DNA of 64,000 nt from Metabacillus idriensis (GTDB lineage: Bacteria > Bacillota > Bacilli > Bacillales > Bacillaceae): assembly GCF_009674765.1 (NCBI RefSeq), contig NZ_WKKF01000007.1:62001-126000 (forward strand), given 5' to 3'. Below are positions 29,468 to 40,204 of this stretch, in pieces (position 1 is the stretch's first letter; each line of letters begins with the position of its first letter). The notes below the pieces were generated by a model that had not been told where the DNA came from, did no database searches, and saw only the letters and a list, made by a program, of their open reading frames with translations. The position numbers were made by a program, and so were the translations under genes.

Positions 29468-30460
29468 ATGGATCCGTCATTGCTATTAACATTGGGCTTA
29501 ATTGTTATTGGAGTTATATTAATAGGTGTTTTATTTACATTTGTACCGATTACGCTGTGGATCTCAGCACTTGCTGCAGGTGTTCGAATCAGCATCTTCA
29601 CCCTTATTGGAATGAGGCTTCGACGCGTAAGCCCAAACCGAATCATTAATCCATTAATTAAAGCGCATAAAGCTGGACTTGGTGTAACGATTAATCAGCT
29701 TGAGAGTCATTATTTAGCAGGAGGAAATGTTGACCGCGTAGTTAATGCCTTAATTGCTGCAGAACGCGCGAATATCGAGCTGTCTTTTGAACGATGCGCA
29801 GCCATTGACCTTGCTGGCCGGGATGTTTTAGAGGCCGTTCAAATGAGTGTAAATCCTAAGGTTATTGAAACGCCATTTATCGCCGGTGTAGCGATGGACG
29901 GAATTGAAGTGAAGGCTAAAGCCCGCATCACGGTCCGTGCAAATATCGAACGGTTAGTCGGTGGCGCAGGTGAAGAAACGATTATTGCCCGTGTAGGTGA
30001 AGGAATCGTCAGTACAATCGGTTCTTCCGGCAATCACAAAAAAGTCCTTGAGAATCCTGATATGATTTCTCAAACGGTGTTAAATAAAGGGTTAGATTCT
30101 GGAACTGCTTTTGAAATTCTGTCGATTGACATAGCGGACGTTGATATCGGCAAAAATATCGGAGCCATCTTACAGACCGATCAGGCTGAGGCAGATAAGA
30201 AGATTGCCCAGGCTAAAGCTGAAGAACGCCGTGCCATGGCGGTCGCTCTTGAGCAGGAAATGAATGCAAAAACGCAGGAAATGAGAGCGAAAGTAGTGGA
30301 AGCGGAAGCAACGGTTCCGCTTGCAATGGCTGAAGCATTGCGAAATGGAAAAATTGGTGTAATGGACTACATGAATTTTGAGAATATAAATGCCGATACA
30401 GATATGAGAGATTCAATCGGAAAGTTATCAAAAGATCAGCCGGATCATGATAATAAATAG
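29468..30460 (+). CDS. floA: Flotillin FloA
   Basis: A 330-residue flotillin-like scaffold of functional membrane microdomains (B. subtilis YqfA). N-terminal membrane-inserted hairpin (about 4-50), a PHB/SPFH domain (about 100-235; [20 protein letters not shown]) and an Ala/Glu-rich coiled coil (about 237-290). AAGGAGGAG lies 7 nt before the ATG. Translated with yqeZ, 16 nt downstream of it. Confidence 0.96.
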   Translation: MDPSLLLTLGLIVIGVILIGVLFTFVPITLWISALAAGVRISIFTLIGMRLRRVSPNRIINPLIKAHKAGLGVTINQLESHYLAGGNVDRVVNALIAAERANIELSFERCAAIDLAGRDVLEAVQMSVNPKVIETPFIAGVAMDGIEVKAKARITVRANIERLVGGAGEETIIARVGEGIVSTIGSSGNHKKVLENPDMISQTVLNKGLDSGTAFEILSIDIADVDIGKNIGAILQTDQAEADKKIAQAKAEERRAMAVALEQEMNAKTQEMRAKVVEAEATVPLAMAEALRNGKIGVMDYMNFENINADTDMRDSIGKLSKDQPDHDNK

Positions 30461-30488
30461 TAAAAGCTCGAAAAGGAGGTGCTGAAGA

Positions 30489-30953
30489 ATGGAATTTGTA
30501 GATTTTATTCTTAGCAATCCATTAGTCATTGCGGGCCTGATCTTTGTATTATCATCCTTATTCGGCAAAAAAAAGAAGGAAAGACAAAAACAGCGGAGGC
30601 AAAAAGAAAAACCTGCACCCGCTGCGCCTGTCCCTTCAATTGATCAGACCGCAGATCAGCAGCCGGCTAAAGAACGCATGAAGGAAGCGATTCAAACAAT
30701 TGAATCCAGATACCAGGCAGCAAAAACGGATTCGAGCGAGCTTGGAAATGAAATTGGCTCAGCATCTGATGAAATTAAATCGGAAATTGTGACTGTTTCT
30801 AAAATCAGTCAGCCAGAGCGCACGAAAGCAAACCATGTCATCAATAAGGATAATGTCGTTCAAGGTTTTATCTGGAGTGAAATTCTTGGTTCGCCCAGAT
30901 CTAAAAAGCCTCATCCTTCTACAAAAAAGCCGAGTTTAAAAAAGAAGTGTTAG
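30489..30953 (+). CDS. yqfB: YqfB-position small membrane protein
   Basis: A 154-residue protein with one N-terminal hydrophobic segment (residues 5-24), a very basic stretch (GKKKKERQKQRRQKEK) that should keep the rest in the cytoplasm, and a low-complexity charged tail. No catalytic motif seen. It is third in the yqeZ-floA operon, the place of yqfB in B. subtilis; the symbol rests on position and gross architecture. AAGGAGGTG is its ribosome site. Confidence 0.65.
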   Translation: MEFVDFILSNPLVIAGLIFVLSSLFGKKKKERQKQRRQKEKPAPAAPVPSIDQTADQQPAKERMKEAIQTIESRYQAAKTDSSELGNEIGSASDEIKSEIVTVSKISQPERTKANHVINKDNVVQGFIWSEILGSPRSKKPHPSTKKPSLKKKC

Positions 30954-31000
30954 AACCCCCTTTCTGCTCATACATATGAGATGAGAGGGGGTTCTTTTTT
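30954..31000 (+). terminator. Hairpin between yqfB and yqfC
   Basis: AACCCCCT (30954-30961) pairs with AGGGGGTT (30986-30993), and inside it CTCAT (30967-30971) pairs with ATGAG (30976-30980); CTTTTTT follows. It has the form of an intrinsic terminator for the floA operon, yet its T-tract touches the yqfC ATG and its right arm contains the only plausible yqfC ribosome site (GAGAGGGGG). Confidence 0.75.
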
Positions 31001-31288
31001 ATGGCGAAAAAATGGCGACAGCAAGTAGCGAAATGGATCTCACGAACAGTAGAAATACCCCAGGATGTCATGATGGATCTTCCCCGTATCACGATGATCG
31101 GCCAAATACATATTTATATTGAAAATCATAGAGGGCTGCTCACTTTTACAGATAATGAACTGCGGCTTCTGCTTAAACAGGGACAGCTTCAGATTAAAGG
31201 CGAGGCCTTTGTTATAAAAGCGATTTTGCCCGAAGAAATCCTTCTGCAGGGGAAAATCGATCAAGTTAATTACTTAGAGCAATCATGA
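31001..31288 (+). CDS. yqfC: Sporulation protein YqfC
   Basis: A 95-residue YabP/YqfC-family protein. Conserved core: VEIPQDVMMDLPRITMIGQ near residue 17, then YIENHRGLLTFTDNELRL. In B. subtilis yqfC-yqfD are mother-cell genes under sigma-E. I find no convincing sigma-E promoter here; a CATACATA at 30969 lacks a -35. The ATG follows a terminator-like hairpin with no spacer. Confidence 0.9.
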   Translation: MAKKWRQQVAKWISRTVEIPQDVMMDLPRITMIGQIHIYIENHRGLLTFTDNELRLLLKQGQLQIKGEAFVIKAILPEEILLQGKIDQVNYLEQS

Positions 31289-31304
31289 ATATAGGAGGAT
31301 CACA

Positions 31305-32489
31305 ATGAAAAACCAATGGATGCATTTCTTTTACGGTGTCATAAAAGTCACAATAACAGGGAGAGGAACGGAAAGGTTTATTAATGACTGCATCAGGAAG
31401 GACGTCCCTGTGTGGAATGTAAGAAGAGAAGGAGAGGCGGTCTCTTTTTTTATTCGGCTGAAAGATGTACATGCCATCCGGGCAGCAGCTCGCAAAAATG
31501 AATGCAAATGCTCTTTGAAGAAAGTGTCGGGCCTGCCTTTTCTAGTTCAGAAATCCTTAAAAAACAGCGGTTTTGTCATTGGATTCGCATTGTTTTTTAC
31601 CGTTATTCTCCTTTTATCCAACATGATCTGGGGAATCGATATTAAGGGAGCTAAGCCCAGCACGGAGCATCTTATTAGAAAAGAGCTTGATGCTATGGGC
31701 GTGAAGACAGGGAAATTGCAGTTCCTTACGTTAGATCCGGACTCCATTCAAAAAAATCTGACAAACAATATTAAAGAGCTCACTTGGGTTGGAGTTGAAC
31801 TGAAGGGCACAAATTATCATTTTGAAGTCGTAGAGAAAAATGAACCGGAAAAAATAACGTATTCAAGTCCTCAGCATATCGTTGCAAAGAAAAAAGCGAT
31901 CATTACTAAAATGTATGTTGAAAAAGGACAGCCTGCGGTCACTATAAACGAGCATGTAAAAAAAGGACAGATGCTTGTTTCCGGATTAATTGGCAATGAG
32001 AACAATCAGCAGAAGGTGGCAGCGAAAGCGGAGATACTGGGAGAAACCTGGTATCAAGCTGAAGTGGATGTACCTATTAACACAACGTTTAATGTTTTCT
32101 CCGGTGATGAAAAACGGAAGTATTATTTGGAACTTGGTTCATGGCAGGTTCAGGTATGGGGGTTTAAACAGGACATGTTTAAAGACTCTGAAGTGGAGGA
32201 AGACATTAGATCCATTAAATTTCTGAAGTGGAATCTGCCAATTGGATACGGCAAAAAAATATACCGTGAAAAAGAAATTGTTACACGCAGTTACAATAAA
32301 GAAGAAGCGCGAAAAGCCGGGCTTGAGCTGGGCAAGAAAAAATTAATGAATGATTTGGGAGAAGAAGCAGAAATAAAGGGTCAAAAAGTTTTGCACGAGA
32401 CGAACGACAATGGTAAAGTAAAACTAACAGTGCTCTACCAAGTTATAGAAAATATCGTAAAAACAACACCAATTGTTCAGGGAGATTAA
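31305..32489 (+). CDS. yqfD: Sporulation protein YqfD
   Basis: A 394-residue sporulation protein, with an N-terminal cytoplasmic domain (about 1-85), one membrane helix (about 89-108, FVIGFALFFTVILLLSNMIW) and a larger extracytoplasmic domain. Linked in B. subtilis to the sigma-E regulon; molecular role unknown. AGGAGG lies 8 nt before the ATG. It is 16 nt downstream of yqfC and 3 nt upstream of phoH. Confidence 0.92.
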   Translation: MKNQWMHFFYGVIKVTITGRGTERFINDCIRKDVPVWNVRREGEAVSFFIRLKDVHAIRAAARKNECKCSLKKVSGLPFLVQKSLKNSGFVIGFALFFTVILLLSNMIWGIDIKGAKPSTEHLIRKELDAMGVKTGKLQFLTLDPDSIQKNLTNNIKELTWVGVELKGTNYHFEVVEKNEPEKITYSSPQHIVAKKKAIITKMYVEKGQPAVTINEHVKKGQMLVSGLIGNENNQQKVAAKAEILGETWYQAEVDVPINTTFNVFSGDEKRKYYLELGSWQVQVWGFKQDMFKDSEVEEDIRSIKFLKWNLPIGYGKKIYREKEIVTRSYNKEEARKAGLELGKKKLMNDLGEEAEIKGQKVLHETNDNGKVKLTVLYQVIENIVKTTPIVQGD

Positions 32490-32492
32490 ATC

Positions 32493-33452
32493 ATGCCAGA
32501 AGAACTAGTTACGATAAATCAGCAATTAGAAAATCCAAATGAAGCGGTTGCGCTGTTTGGAAATAATGATGCACATTTAAAGCGTATGGAAGAGGAGCTA
32601 AACGTCTCTATTGTTACAAGAGGCGAAGCAGTGTATGTATCCGGGGACCCTGACAGTGTTCAGACAGTGAATGATGTTTTAAAATCGCTGCTGGTCCTGA
32701 TCCGAAAAGGAATCAATATTAGTGAACGCGACGTTCTATACGGAATTGAAATGGCAAAACGATTAAAACTTGATGAATTTGAAGCATTATATGTAGATGA
32801 GATCAGCAAAGATGCTCGGGGTAAATCAATCAGAGTTAAAACTCTTGGACAAAGACATTATATTTCTTCTATCAGAAATAAAGATCTTGTCTTTGGCATT
32901 GGACCTGCAGGAACAGGGAAAACCTATCTGGCCGTTGTCATGGCAGTCAGCGCCTTAAAAAATAACGGGGTAAAAAAAATTATTTTAACAAGACCTGCAG
33001 TAGAAGCCGGTGAAAGCCTTGGCTTCCTTCCAGGGGATCTTAAGGAAAAAGTTGATCCTTATCTTCGTCCTCTTTATGATGCTTTGCATGATGTTCTTGG
33101 AATGGAGCACACACAAAGATTAATTGAAAGAGGAACGATTGAAATTGCCCCTCTTGCTTACATGAGGGGCAGAACGCTTGATGATGCCTTTGTCATTTTA
33201 GATGAAGCCCAGAATACGACACCTGCTCAAATGAAGATGTTTTTGACGCGCCTTGGTTTTGGTTCGAAAATGGTCATTACCGGGGATATTACACAGGTAG
33301 ACTTGCCAAAAGGCGTAAAATCAGGACTTGCTGCCGCTAAAGAAACATTAAGTGCTGTCAGCGGCATTGCTTTTAACGAACTGCAGCAATCAGATGTTGT
33401 TCGCCACCCGCTGGTTGCGAAAATCATCGAAGCATATGATCAGACAAAGTGA
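32493..33452 (+). CDS. phoH: PhoH-like ATPase
   Basis: A 319-residue PhoH family protein. Walker A GPAGTGKT at residues 137-144, Walker B VILDEAQN near 229 and an N-terminal KH-like region. PhoH proteins are thought to be RNA-acting ATPases; the frequent neighbourhood with ybeY supports an RNA role. It starts 3 nt after yqfD and its stop codon lies inside a terminator stem. Confidence 0.94.
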   Translation: MPEELVTINQQLENPNEAVALFGNNDAHLKRMEEELNVSIVTRGEAVYVSGDPDSVQTVNDVLKSLLVLIRKGINISERDVLYGIEMAKRLKLDEFEALYVDEISKDARGKSIRVKTLGQRHYISSIRNKDLVFGIGPAGTGKTYLAVVMAVSALKNNGVKKIILTRPAVEAGESLGFLPGDLKEKVDPYLRPLYDALHDVLGMEHTQRLIERGTIEIAPLAYMRGRTLDDAFVILDEAQNTTPAQMKMFLTRLGFGSKMVITGDITQVDLPKGVKSGLAAAKETLSAVSGIAFNELQQSDVVRHPLVAKIIEAYDQTK

Positions 33453-33482
33453 CCCGACAGCCCGTTTTCGGGTCACTTTTTT
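33449..33482 (+). terminator. Terminator overlapping the phoH stop codon
   Basis: GTGACCCG (33449-33456) pairs with CGGGTCAC (33469-33476), followed by six T residues. The TGA of phoH is part of the left arm, so ribosomes finishing phoH could melt it. Confidence 0.8.
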
Positions 33483-33514
33483 CACGATTGCAAAGGGGAG
33501 CAGGGGGTGATGTT

Positions 33515-35692
33515 ATGAAATTGAAGCAAAAGCCAAAACTTAATCAGCTGATCGATAAAATAAAGAATTATAAATTTATACATATTTCGATGTACATTAT
33601 GCTTGCCGCGGTAATTTTTGTTTCTCTTTACAGCAATGTAAAGCCTGAAACGATTGATGTTGAACTTTTCACTTATTCAGATCAAACGATCATTGCTCCT
33701 ACGCAGGCTGATGATACTTATGAAACGGAAAACAAGCGCCAGGAAGCCTATGATGCAGTGGAAGATGAATATGTTCTAAGAAAAGACTATGTCGTAAATA
33801 GAGTAGAAGTCATAACATCCATTTTTGATTTTGCAAAAGAAACAAATAAAGAGGCAGCAGACGAAATAAAAATGCAGAATGAAAATGTTACTGAAGGGGA
33901 AGAAGTGTATTCTATTTCTGCAGATGAAAAGCTTAAACGTTTAAAGGACAAGCTAACAGTGGACATTAGAGAAAAAATTCCTGATGAAGCTTTTAGAGCG
34001 TTGCTGGACTCTTCAGACAATGAATTGGCTATTGCAAGAGATGCCATCATAACTGCCGTTAATCGCGTAATGAGCGATGAAATTCCCCTTCAGAAACAGG
34101 ATGAAGCAAAGGACCTGGTAGAAGAGGATCTTAAGTCTTCTACACTTCGGGCTGAATTATCAAATGCAGCTGTACAGCTTGGAAGATATGCTGTAATAGC
34201 AAACTATGTTTTTGATCTCGATGCAACGGAAGAGAAAAAGCAGCAGGCATATGATGATGTGAAAGAAGTACAGATAAAACAAGGCCAGATTCTTGTTGAA
34301 GAAGGCGGTTACATCAGCCGGGACATCTACCGAAAGCTTGATCTTGTCGGGCTTCTCGATAATCAGCTTGCACTAAAGCCATTTGCAGGCCTTATGCTGA
34401 TTATTCTTCTAATTATTGCCACACTCATATACTATTTTGAAGCACCTGATAAGCCATCGGAGAGAAAGAATCATTCTCTTATTCTTTACGTGTTAATTTT
34501 CAGCATTACAATTCTGGTCATAAAAATCATCAGCTTCTTTCAGGAGATTGATTATTCTAATGTAGGATATTTGGTCCCGGTTGCAATGGGTGCGATGCTT
34601 ATTAAACTTCTTCTGCACGAAAGGCTCGCTATTTTAACGAGCATTATTTTTGCCGTCTGCGGGAGCATTATCTTTAATGAAGGTGTCACGGGCACTTTCA
34701 ATTTTACTATCGGTGTGTATTTCTTATTTGGAAGTATTGCAGGAGTCTTATTTCTGAATGAACAAAATGTCCGTTCAAGAATTCTTCAGACAGGATTATT
34801 TGTAGCCTTGATCAATATCCTGATCATAACTTCTATTCTGTTAATGCAGAATGGAAGCTACTCAAACATTGAACTCGGTTCTTACTTTATCATGGCGCTT
34901 GCTTCGGGTCTTGTATCGTCCGTTTTGACGATCGGATTTATGCCGTTTTTTGAAACGGGATTTGGTATTCTGTCTACAATGAAATTAATTGAATTATCGA
35001 ATCCAAATCATCCGCTGCTCCGCAAAATATTAACGGAAACACCGGGGACATACCATCACAGTGTAATGGTGGCAAACTTGTCTGAGGCAGCTTGTGAAGC
35101 AATTGGAGCGAATGGTCTTCTTGCGCGTGTGGGAGCCTATTACCATGATATTGGCAAAACAAAACGGCCTCAATATTTTATCGAAAATCAAATGAATATT
35201 GAAAATCCGCATGATAAATTGTCGCCGCAATTAAGCAAAAATGTGATTATTTCTCATGCTTCAGATGGTGCAGAACTGCTCCGCAGGCACAAAATGCCAA
35301 AGGAATTTGTAGATATAGCAGAACAGCATCATGGAACAACTTTATTGAAGTTTTTCTATCATAAAGCAAAACAAAATCATCCTGATATTTATGAAGAGGA
35401 GTTTCGTTATCCGGGACCAAAACCTCAAACTAAAGAAATAGCTATTATTTCTATTGCTGACAGTGTTGAAGCCGCAGTTAGATCCATGTCAAGTCCAACT
35501 CCGGACAAAATCGAAAAGCTTATTCGGGGCATCATAACAGAAAGGCTTCAGGATCATCAGCTGAACGAATGCGATTTAACGCTCAGAGAGCTTGATATTA
35601 TTGCAAAATCATTCAGCGAAACATTAAAAGGGATTTTCCATTCCAGAATTGAATATCCGGAAATTTCAAAACAGAAGGTGAAACAAGCATGA
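33515..35692 (+). CDS. pgpH: Cyclic-di-AMP phosphodiesterase PgpH (7TM-HD)
   Basis: A 725-residue membrane protein (B. subtilis YqfF). N-terminal membrane helix, a large extracytoplasmic 7TMR-HDED sensor domain (about 45-290), seven membrane helices (about 295-490) and a cytoplasmic HD domain with [21 protein letters not shown] and [11 protein letters not shown] metal ligands. It hydrolyses the second messenger c-di-AMP in known members. The ATG at 33515 follows GGGGGTGAT; the frame extends upstream only through the phoH terminator. Overlaps ybeY by 4 nt. Confidence 0.95.
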   Translation: MKLKQKPKLNQLIDKIKNYKFIHISMYIMLAAVIFVSLYSNVKPETIDVELFTYSDQTIIAPTQADDTYETENKRQEAYDAVEDEYVLRKDYVVNRVEVITSIFDFAKETNKEAADEIKMQNENVTEGEEVYSISADEKLKRLKDKLTVDIREKIPDEAFRALLDSSDNELAIARDAIITAVNRVMSDEIPLQKQDEAKDLVEEDLKSSTLRAELSNAAVQLGRYAVIANYVFDLDATEEKKQQAYDDVKEVQIKQGQILVEEGGYISRDIYRKLDLVGLLDNQLALKPFAGLMLIILLIIATLIYYFEAPDKPSERKNHSLILYVLIFSITILVIKIISFFQEIDYSNVGYLVPVAMGAMLIKLLLHERLAILTSIIFAVCGSIIFNEGVTGTFNFTIGVYFLFGSIAGVLFLNEQNVRSRILQTGLFVALINILIITSILLMQNGSYSNIELGSYFIMALASGLVSSVLTIGFMPFFETGFGILSTMKLIELSNPNHPLLRKILTETPGTYHHSVMVANLSEAACEAIGANGLLARVGAYYHDIGKTKRPQYFIENQMNIENPHDKLSPQLSKNVIISHASDGAELLRRHKMPKEFVDIAEQHHGTTLLKFFYHKAKQNHPDIYEEEFRYPGPKPQTKEIAIISIADSVEAAVRSMSSPTPDKIEKLIRGIITERLQDHQLNECDLTLRELDIIAKSFSETLKGIFHSRIEYPEISKQKVKQA

Positions 35693-36168
35693 ATAAAATG
35701 ATCATCGATATGGCAGATGAAACAGAATTGCTGACAGAAGAGCAGCTGGAAATGGTTGAAACGCTGCTTCAGTTTGCAGCGGATGCAGAAAGCATTGCAC
35801 AGGATGCCGAGCTGTCTGTTACATTTGTAGACAATGAAAAAATAAAAGAAATCAATCGGGATTACCGAAGCAAAGACCAGGTTACAGATGTAATTTCTTT
35901 TGCCATGGAAGAGCAGGGGGAAGGGGAAGTTTCAATTGTAGGGGTGGACATGCCTCCGGTTTTAGGAGATATTATAATATCTGTCCCGCGTGCAGCAGAA
36001 CAGGCAGAGGAATATGGTCATTCCTTTACAAGAGAGCTTGGCTTTCTGGCTGTTCACGGCCTGCTCCATCTGCTTGGCTATGATCATATGACAGAGGAAG
36101 ATGAGAAAAAAATGTTTGGAAAACAAAAAGAAATCCTGGATGCATATGGGCTTAAAAGAGAGATCTGA
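35689..36168 (+). CDS. ybeY: rRNA maturation endoribonuclease YbeY
   Basis: A 159-residue zinc RNase for 16S rRNA 3'-end maturation and ribosome quality control (B. subtilis YqfG). The motif [12 protein letters not shown] gives the three zinc histidines; [14 protein letters not shown] is the other family block. The ATG overlaps the pgpH stop; AAGGTG lies upstream. Confidence 0.95.
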   Translation: MNKMIIDMADETELLTEEQLEMVETLLQFAADAESIAQDAELSVTFVDNEKIKEINRDYRSKDQVTDVISFAMEEQGEGEVSIVGVDMPPVLGDIIISVPRAAEQAEEYGHSFTRELGFLAVHGLLHLLGYDHMTEEDEKKMFGKQKEILDAYGLKREI

Positions 36169-36517
36169 GCGGGAACGATTTATTAGAAGTTTTTCATATG
36201 CGTGGGATGGGATAAAGAGCACGTTTGGAGCAGAACGGAATTTTCAAATACATACCGTGATTTGTATTCTTGTTACCGCCGCAGCCTTCTTCTTTCATAT
36301 CAGTCTAACTGAATGGCTGATTGTTCTTTTTTTAATGGGGGGAATGCTTTCGCTTGAGCTGATGAACACCGCGGTAGAAAGGCTTGTGGATCTTGTCACG
36401 GCAGAATATCATCCGCTTGCAAAGGCCGCTAAGGATGCAGCAGCAGGAGCGGTTTTGATTTATGCGGTGCTAGCAGTTATTATAGGGTTAATCATCTTTA
36501 TCCCTAAAATTTTATAA
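36146..36517 (+). CDS. dgkA: Undecaprenol/diacylglycerol kinase DgkA
   Basis: A 123-residue integral membrane kinase; Gram-positive members phosphorylate undecaprenol to recycle the cell-wall lipid carrier. Family motif: [13 protein letters not shown], then [15 protein letters not shown] with the catalytic Glu, and three membrane helices. The ATG at 36146 gives the usual N-terminus and overlaps ybeY by 23 nt; no strong ribosome site is visible, so translation may depend on ybeY. An ATG 45 nt upstream is an alternative. Confidence 0.92.
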   Translation: MGLKERSERERFIRSFSYAWDGIKSTFGAERNFQIHTVICILVTAAAFFFHISLTEWLIVLFLMGGMLSLELMNTAVERLVDLVTAEYHPLAKAAKDAAAGAVLIYAVLAVIIGLIIFIPKIL

Positions 36518-37937
<1,420 letters not shown>

Positions 37938-38075
37938 TTTTAGAATTTGCTTTTAGCAAACCGCTTGATTTAACAAAATTTGTTTAACATGAAACGAAGG
38001 ATCTCAGGTCAAGATAACGATATAGAAATTGGATTATAGCTTGCTTGTCTTAACGACAGAAAGGTGGGGGTTTAC

Positions 38076-38219
38076 ATGTTGGATTTTACCTGGAAAGTCT
38101 TTATTCAAACAGGTAATATTGATACCTATCTTCTTTTTAAGGAACTGGAAAAAGATACTGGTGACGGACCCGATTCACAAGATCATGAGCTGGCTGAAGC
38201 TGACTTTCCAATTTCGTGA
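38076..38219 (+). CDS. yqzL: YqzL family small protein
   Basis: A 47-residue protein starting MLDFTWKVFIQTGNIDTYLL and continuing with an acidic tail ending ADFPIS. The MLDFTWKVF start and the place between era and recO are typical of YqzL. Ribosome site AAGGTGGGGG lies about 8 nt before the ATG. Function unknown. Confidence 0.88.
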   Translation: MLDFTWKVFIQTGNIDTYLLFKELEKDTGDGPDSQDHELAEADFPIS

Positions 38220-38251
38220 TCTGACCGAATCCTTCTGGATGGTGAGGAAGA

Positions 38252-39007
38252 TTGCTTCAAAAGTGTGAAGGCATTGTCATTAGAACAAATGATTATGGTG
38301 AAACAAATAAAATTGTGACAATTTATACCCGTGAACTTGGTAAAGTGGGGGTAATGGCTAGAGGGGCAAAAAAGCCTAATAGCAGGCTTTCCTCATCAAC
38401 TCAGTTATTCACATACGGGTATTTCTTATTTCAGAAGTCTTCCGGTCTCGGAGGGCTGCAGCAGGGCGAGACGATTTCTTCTATGCGGGGGATTAGGGAA
38501 GACATCTTTCTGACGGCATATGCTTCGTATGCCGCAGAATTGCTTGATAAAAGCACAGAGCAAAATGAACCTAATCCTTTTCTGTTTGAATTGTTCAGTC
38601 AGACTCTTCAGCGCCTTAATGAAGGCGTCGATCCCGATGTCCTGCTTTATATTTTTGAAATGAAAATAGTAAATGTTCTGGGGATGTACCCGCAGCTTGA
38701 TTCGTGCGTAAACTGCAGCAGCAAGGATGGAACCTTTCATTTCTCGATAAGAGAAAACGGTTTTATCTGTCACAGATGTTTTGAGGCCGATCCGTACAGA
38801 CTGCAGATTTCTCAGGCAACCGCTAAATTATTGCGTTTATTTTATTATTTTGACTTAGAAAGGCTGGGCAAGGTAACTGTAAAGCCTGAAACAAAAGCAG
38901 AGCTTAAAATGGTGATTGATTCTTATTACAGTGAATACTCCGGGATATTTCTAAAGTCAAAGAAGTTTTTAGATCAGATTGAATCGTTAAAAGGAAAGCT
39001 GACATGA
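38252..39007 (+). CDS. recO: DNA repair protein RecO
   Basis: A 251-residue RecF-pathway mediator that anneals DNA and helps load RecA. N-terminal OB fold ([20 protein letters not shown]), helical domain and a zinc-finger region CVNC...CHRC near residues 150-180. Start is TTG with GGTGAGGAAG upstream, as fits close homologues; there is no ATG in a suitable place. Confidence 0.95.
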   Translation: MLQKCEGIVIRTNDYGETNKIVTIYTRELGKVGVMARGAKKPNSRLSSSTQLFTYGYFLFQKSSGLGGLQQGETISSMRGIREDIFLTAYASYAAELLDKSTEQNEPNPFLFELFSQTLQRLNEGVDPDVLLYIFEMKIVNVLGMYPQLDSCVNCSSKDGTFHFSIRENGFICHRCFEADPYRLQISQATAKLLRLFYYFDLERLGKVTVKPETKAELKMVIDSYYSEYSGIFLKSKKFLDQIESLKGKLT

Positions 39008-39059
39008 TGTATACATATTGACTTTGTCTTCTGTTTCTATTATGATGCTTGTAAATTAA

Positions 39060-39277
39060 TATGTTGCTGTGAAAGAAAAAGAGTATTTGCAGAGCGTTAT
39101 GAAAAGCGACCTTAGGATGGTGTGAGCTAAGGGATAACCGGCAAAGAAAGGCGTTTCTTGAGCGACTTTACCGGAAAGAGGCTGATGCATATAAAATGCA
39201 TTGGCAATTAGGGTGGAACCGCGGGTTAACTCTCGTCCCTATGCTGAATAACACAGCATAGAGACGGGAGTTTTTTG
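39060..39277 (+). promoter_or_regulatory. T-box riboswitch (glycyl) of glyQS
   Basis: A tRNA-sensing leader. The T-box sequence GGGTGGAACCGCGGG lies at 39211-39225; a small stem III (ATGCAT repeats, about 39184-39202) precedes it, and the terminator stem (39230-39246 with 39254-39270) is followed by six T residues. A GGC at 39180-39182 is a plausible glycine specifier codon in stem I, but I have not folded it. Uncharged tRNA-Gly should favour the antiterminator and raise glyQS expression. Confidence 0.95.
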
Positions 39278-39313
39278 TTTTATATATTTATTAGATATTT
39301 GGAGGTGCTTGGT

Positions 39314-40204
39314 TTGAATATTCAAGACATGATAGTAACATTGCAAAAGCATTGGTCAGATCAAGGCTGTATTTTAATGCAAGCCTATGATACTGAAAAA
39401 GGAGCAGGAACGATGAGCCCTTATACGTTCCTAAAGGCAATAGGCCCTGAGCCATGGAAAGTGGCTTATGTAGAGCCATCCCGCCGTCCTGCTGATGGCC
39501 GCTACGGGGAAAACCCGAACCGCCTTTATCAGCATCATCAATTTCAGGTTATCATTAAGCCCTCTCCGGACAATATACAGGAATTGTACTTGGATTCCTT
39601 AAAGGCTTTGGGCATTGATCCGCTGAAACATGATATTCGTTTCGTTGAAGATAATTGGGAGAACCCTTCACTTGGCTGTGCTGGACTTGGCTGGGAGGTC
39701 TGGCTTGATGGAATGGAAATTACTCAGTTTACCTATTTCCAGCAAGTGGGCGGTATCGAGTGCAAGCCTGTATCTGTAGAGATCACATATGGCATTGAAC
39801 GCCTTGCTTCCTATATCCAGGATAAAGAAAATGTATTTGACTTAGACTGGACAGATGGCTTTACCGTTCGCGATATTTTCTTGATGCCTGAATTTGAACA
39901 TTCAAAGTATACGTTTGAAACTTCGGACGCAGAGATGCTGTTTAATCTGTTTTCCATTTATGAAAAAGAAGCACATCGACAAATGGATGAAGGGCTCGTT
40001 CATCCTGCATATGACTATGTTTTAAAATGTTCTCACACGTTTAACCTGCTTGATGCAAGAGGAGCCATTTCTGTAACAGAGAGAACAGGATACATTGGAC
40101 GTGTAAGAAACCTAGCCAGAAAAGTGGCAAAAACGTTCTATGAGGAAAGAGAAAAATTAGGATTTCCAATGCTGAAAAAAGAGGAGGCTAAAACAGATGA
40201 GTAA
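39314..40204 (+). CDS. glyQ: Glycine-tRNA ligase alpha subunit
   Basis: A 296-residue catalytic alpha subunit of the alpha2beta2 glycyl-tRNA synthetase. [19 protein letters not shown] at the start, then [16 protein letters not shown] and [18 protein letters not shown] as class II active-site blocks. The TTG at 39314 has GGAGGTG 7 nt upstream; the frame extending upstream runs into the T-box terminator. Overlaps glyS by 8 nt. Confidence 0.97.
   Translation: MNIQDMIVTLQKHWSDQGCILMQAYDTEKGAGTMSPYTFLKAIGPEPWKVAYVEPSRRPADGRYGENPNRLYQHHQFQVIIKPSPDNIQELYLDSLKALGIDPLKHDIRFVEDNWENPSLGCAGLGWEVWLDGMEITQFTYFQQVGGIECKPVSVEITYGIERLASYIQDKENVFDLDWTDGFTVRDIFLMPEFEHSKYTFETSDAEMLFNLFSIYEKEAHRQMDEGLVHPAYDYVLKCSHTFNLLDARGAISVTERTGYIGRVRNLARKVAKTFYEEREKLGFPMLKKEEAKTDE

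Noticed and set aside
30969-30976. Sigma-E -10 (CATACATA) for yqfC
   Set aside because: No acceptable -35 sequence 13-15 nt upstream.
33449-33514. PgpH starting inside the phoH terminator
   Set aside because: The extra 22 residues come from terminator DNA; the ATG at 33515 has a strong ribosome site and fits the family.
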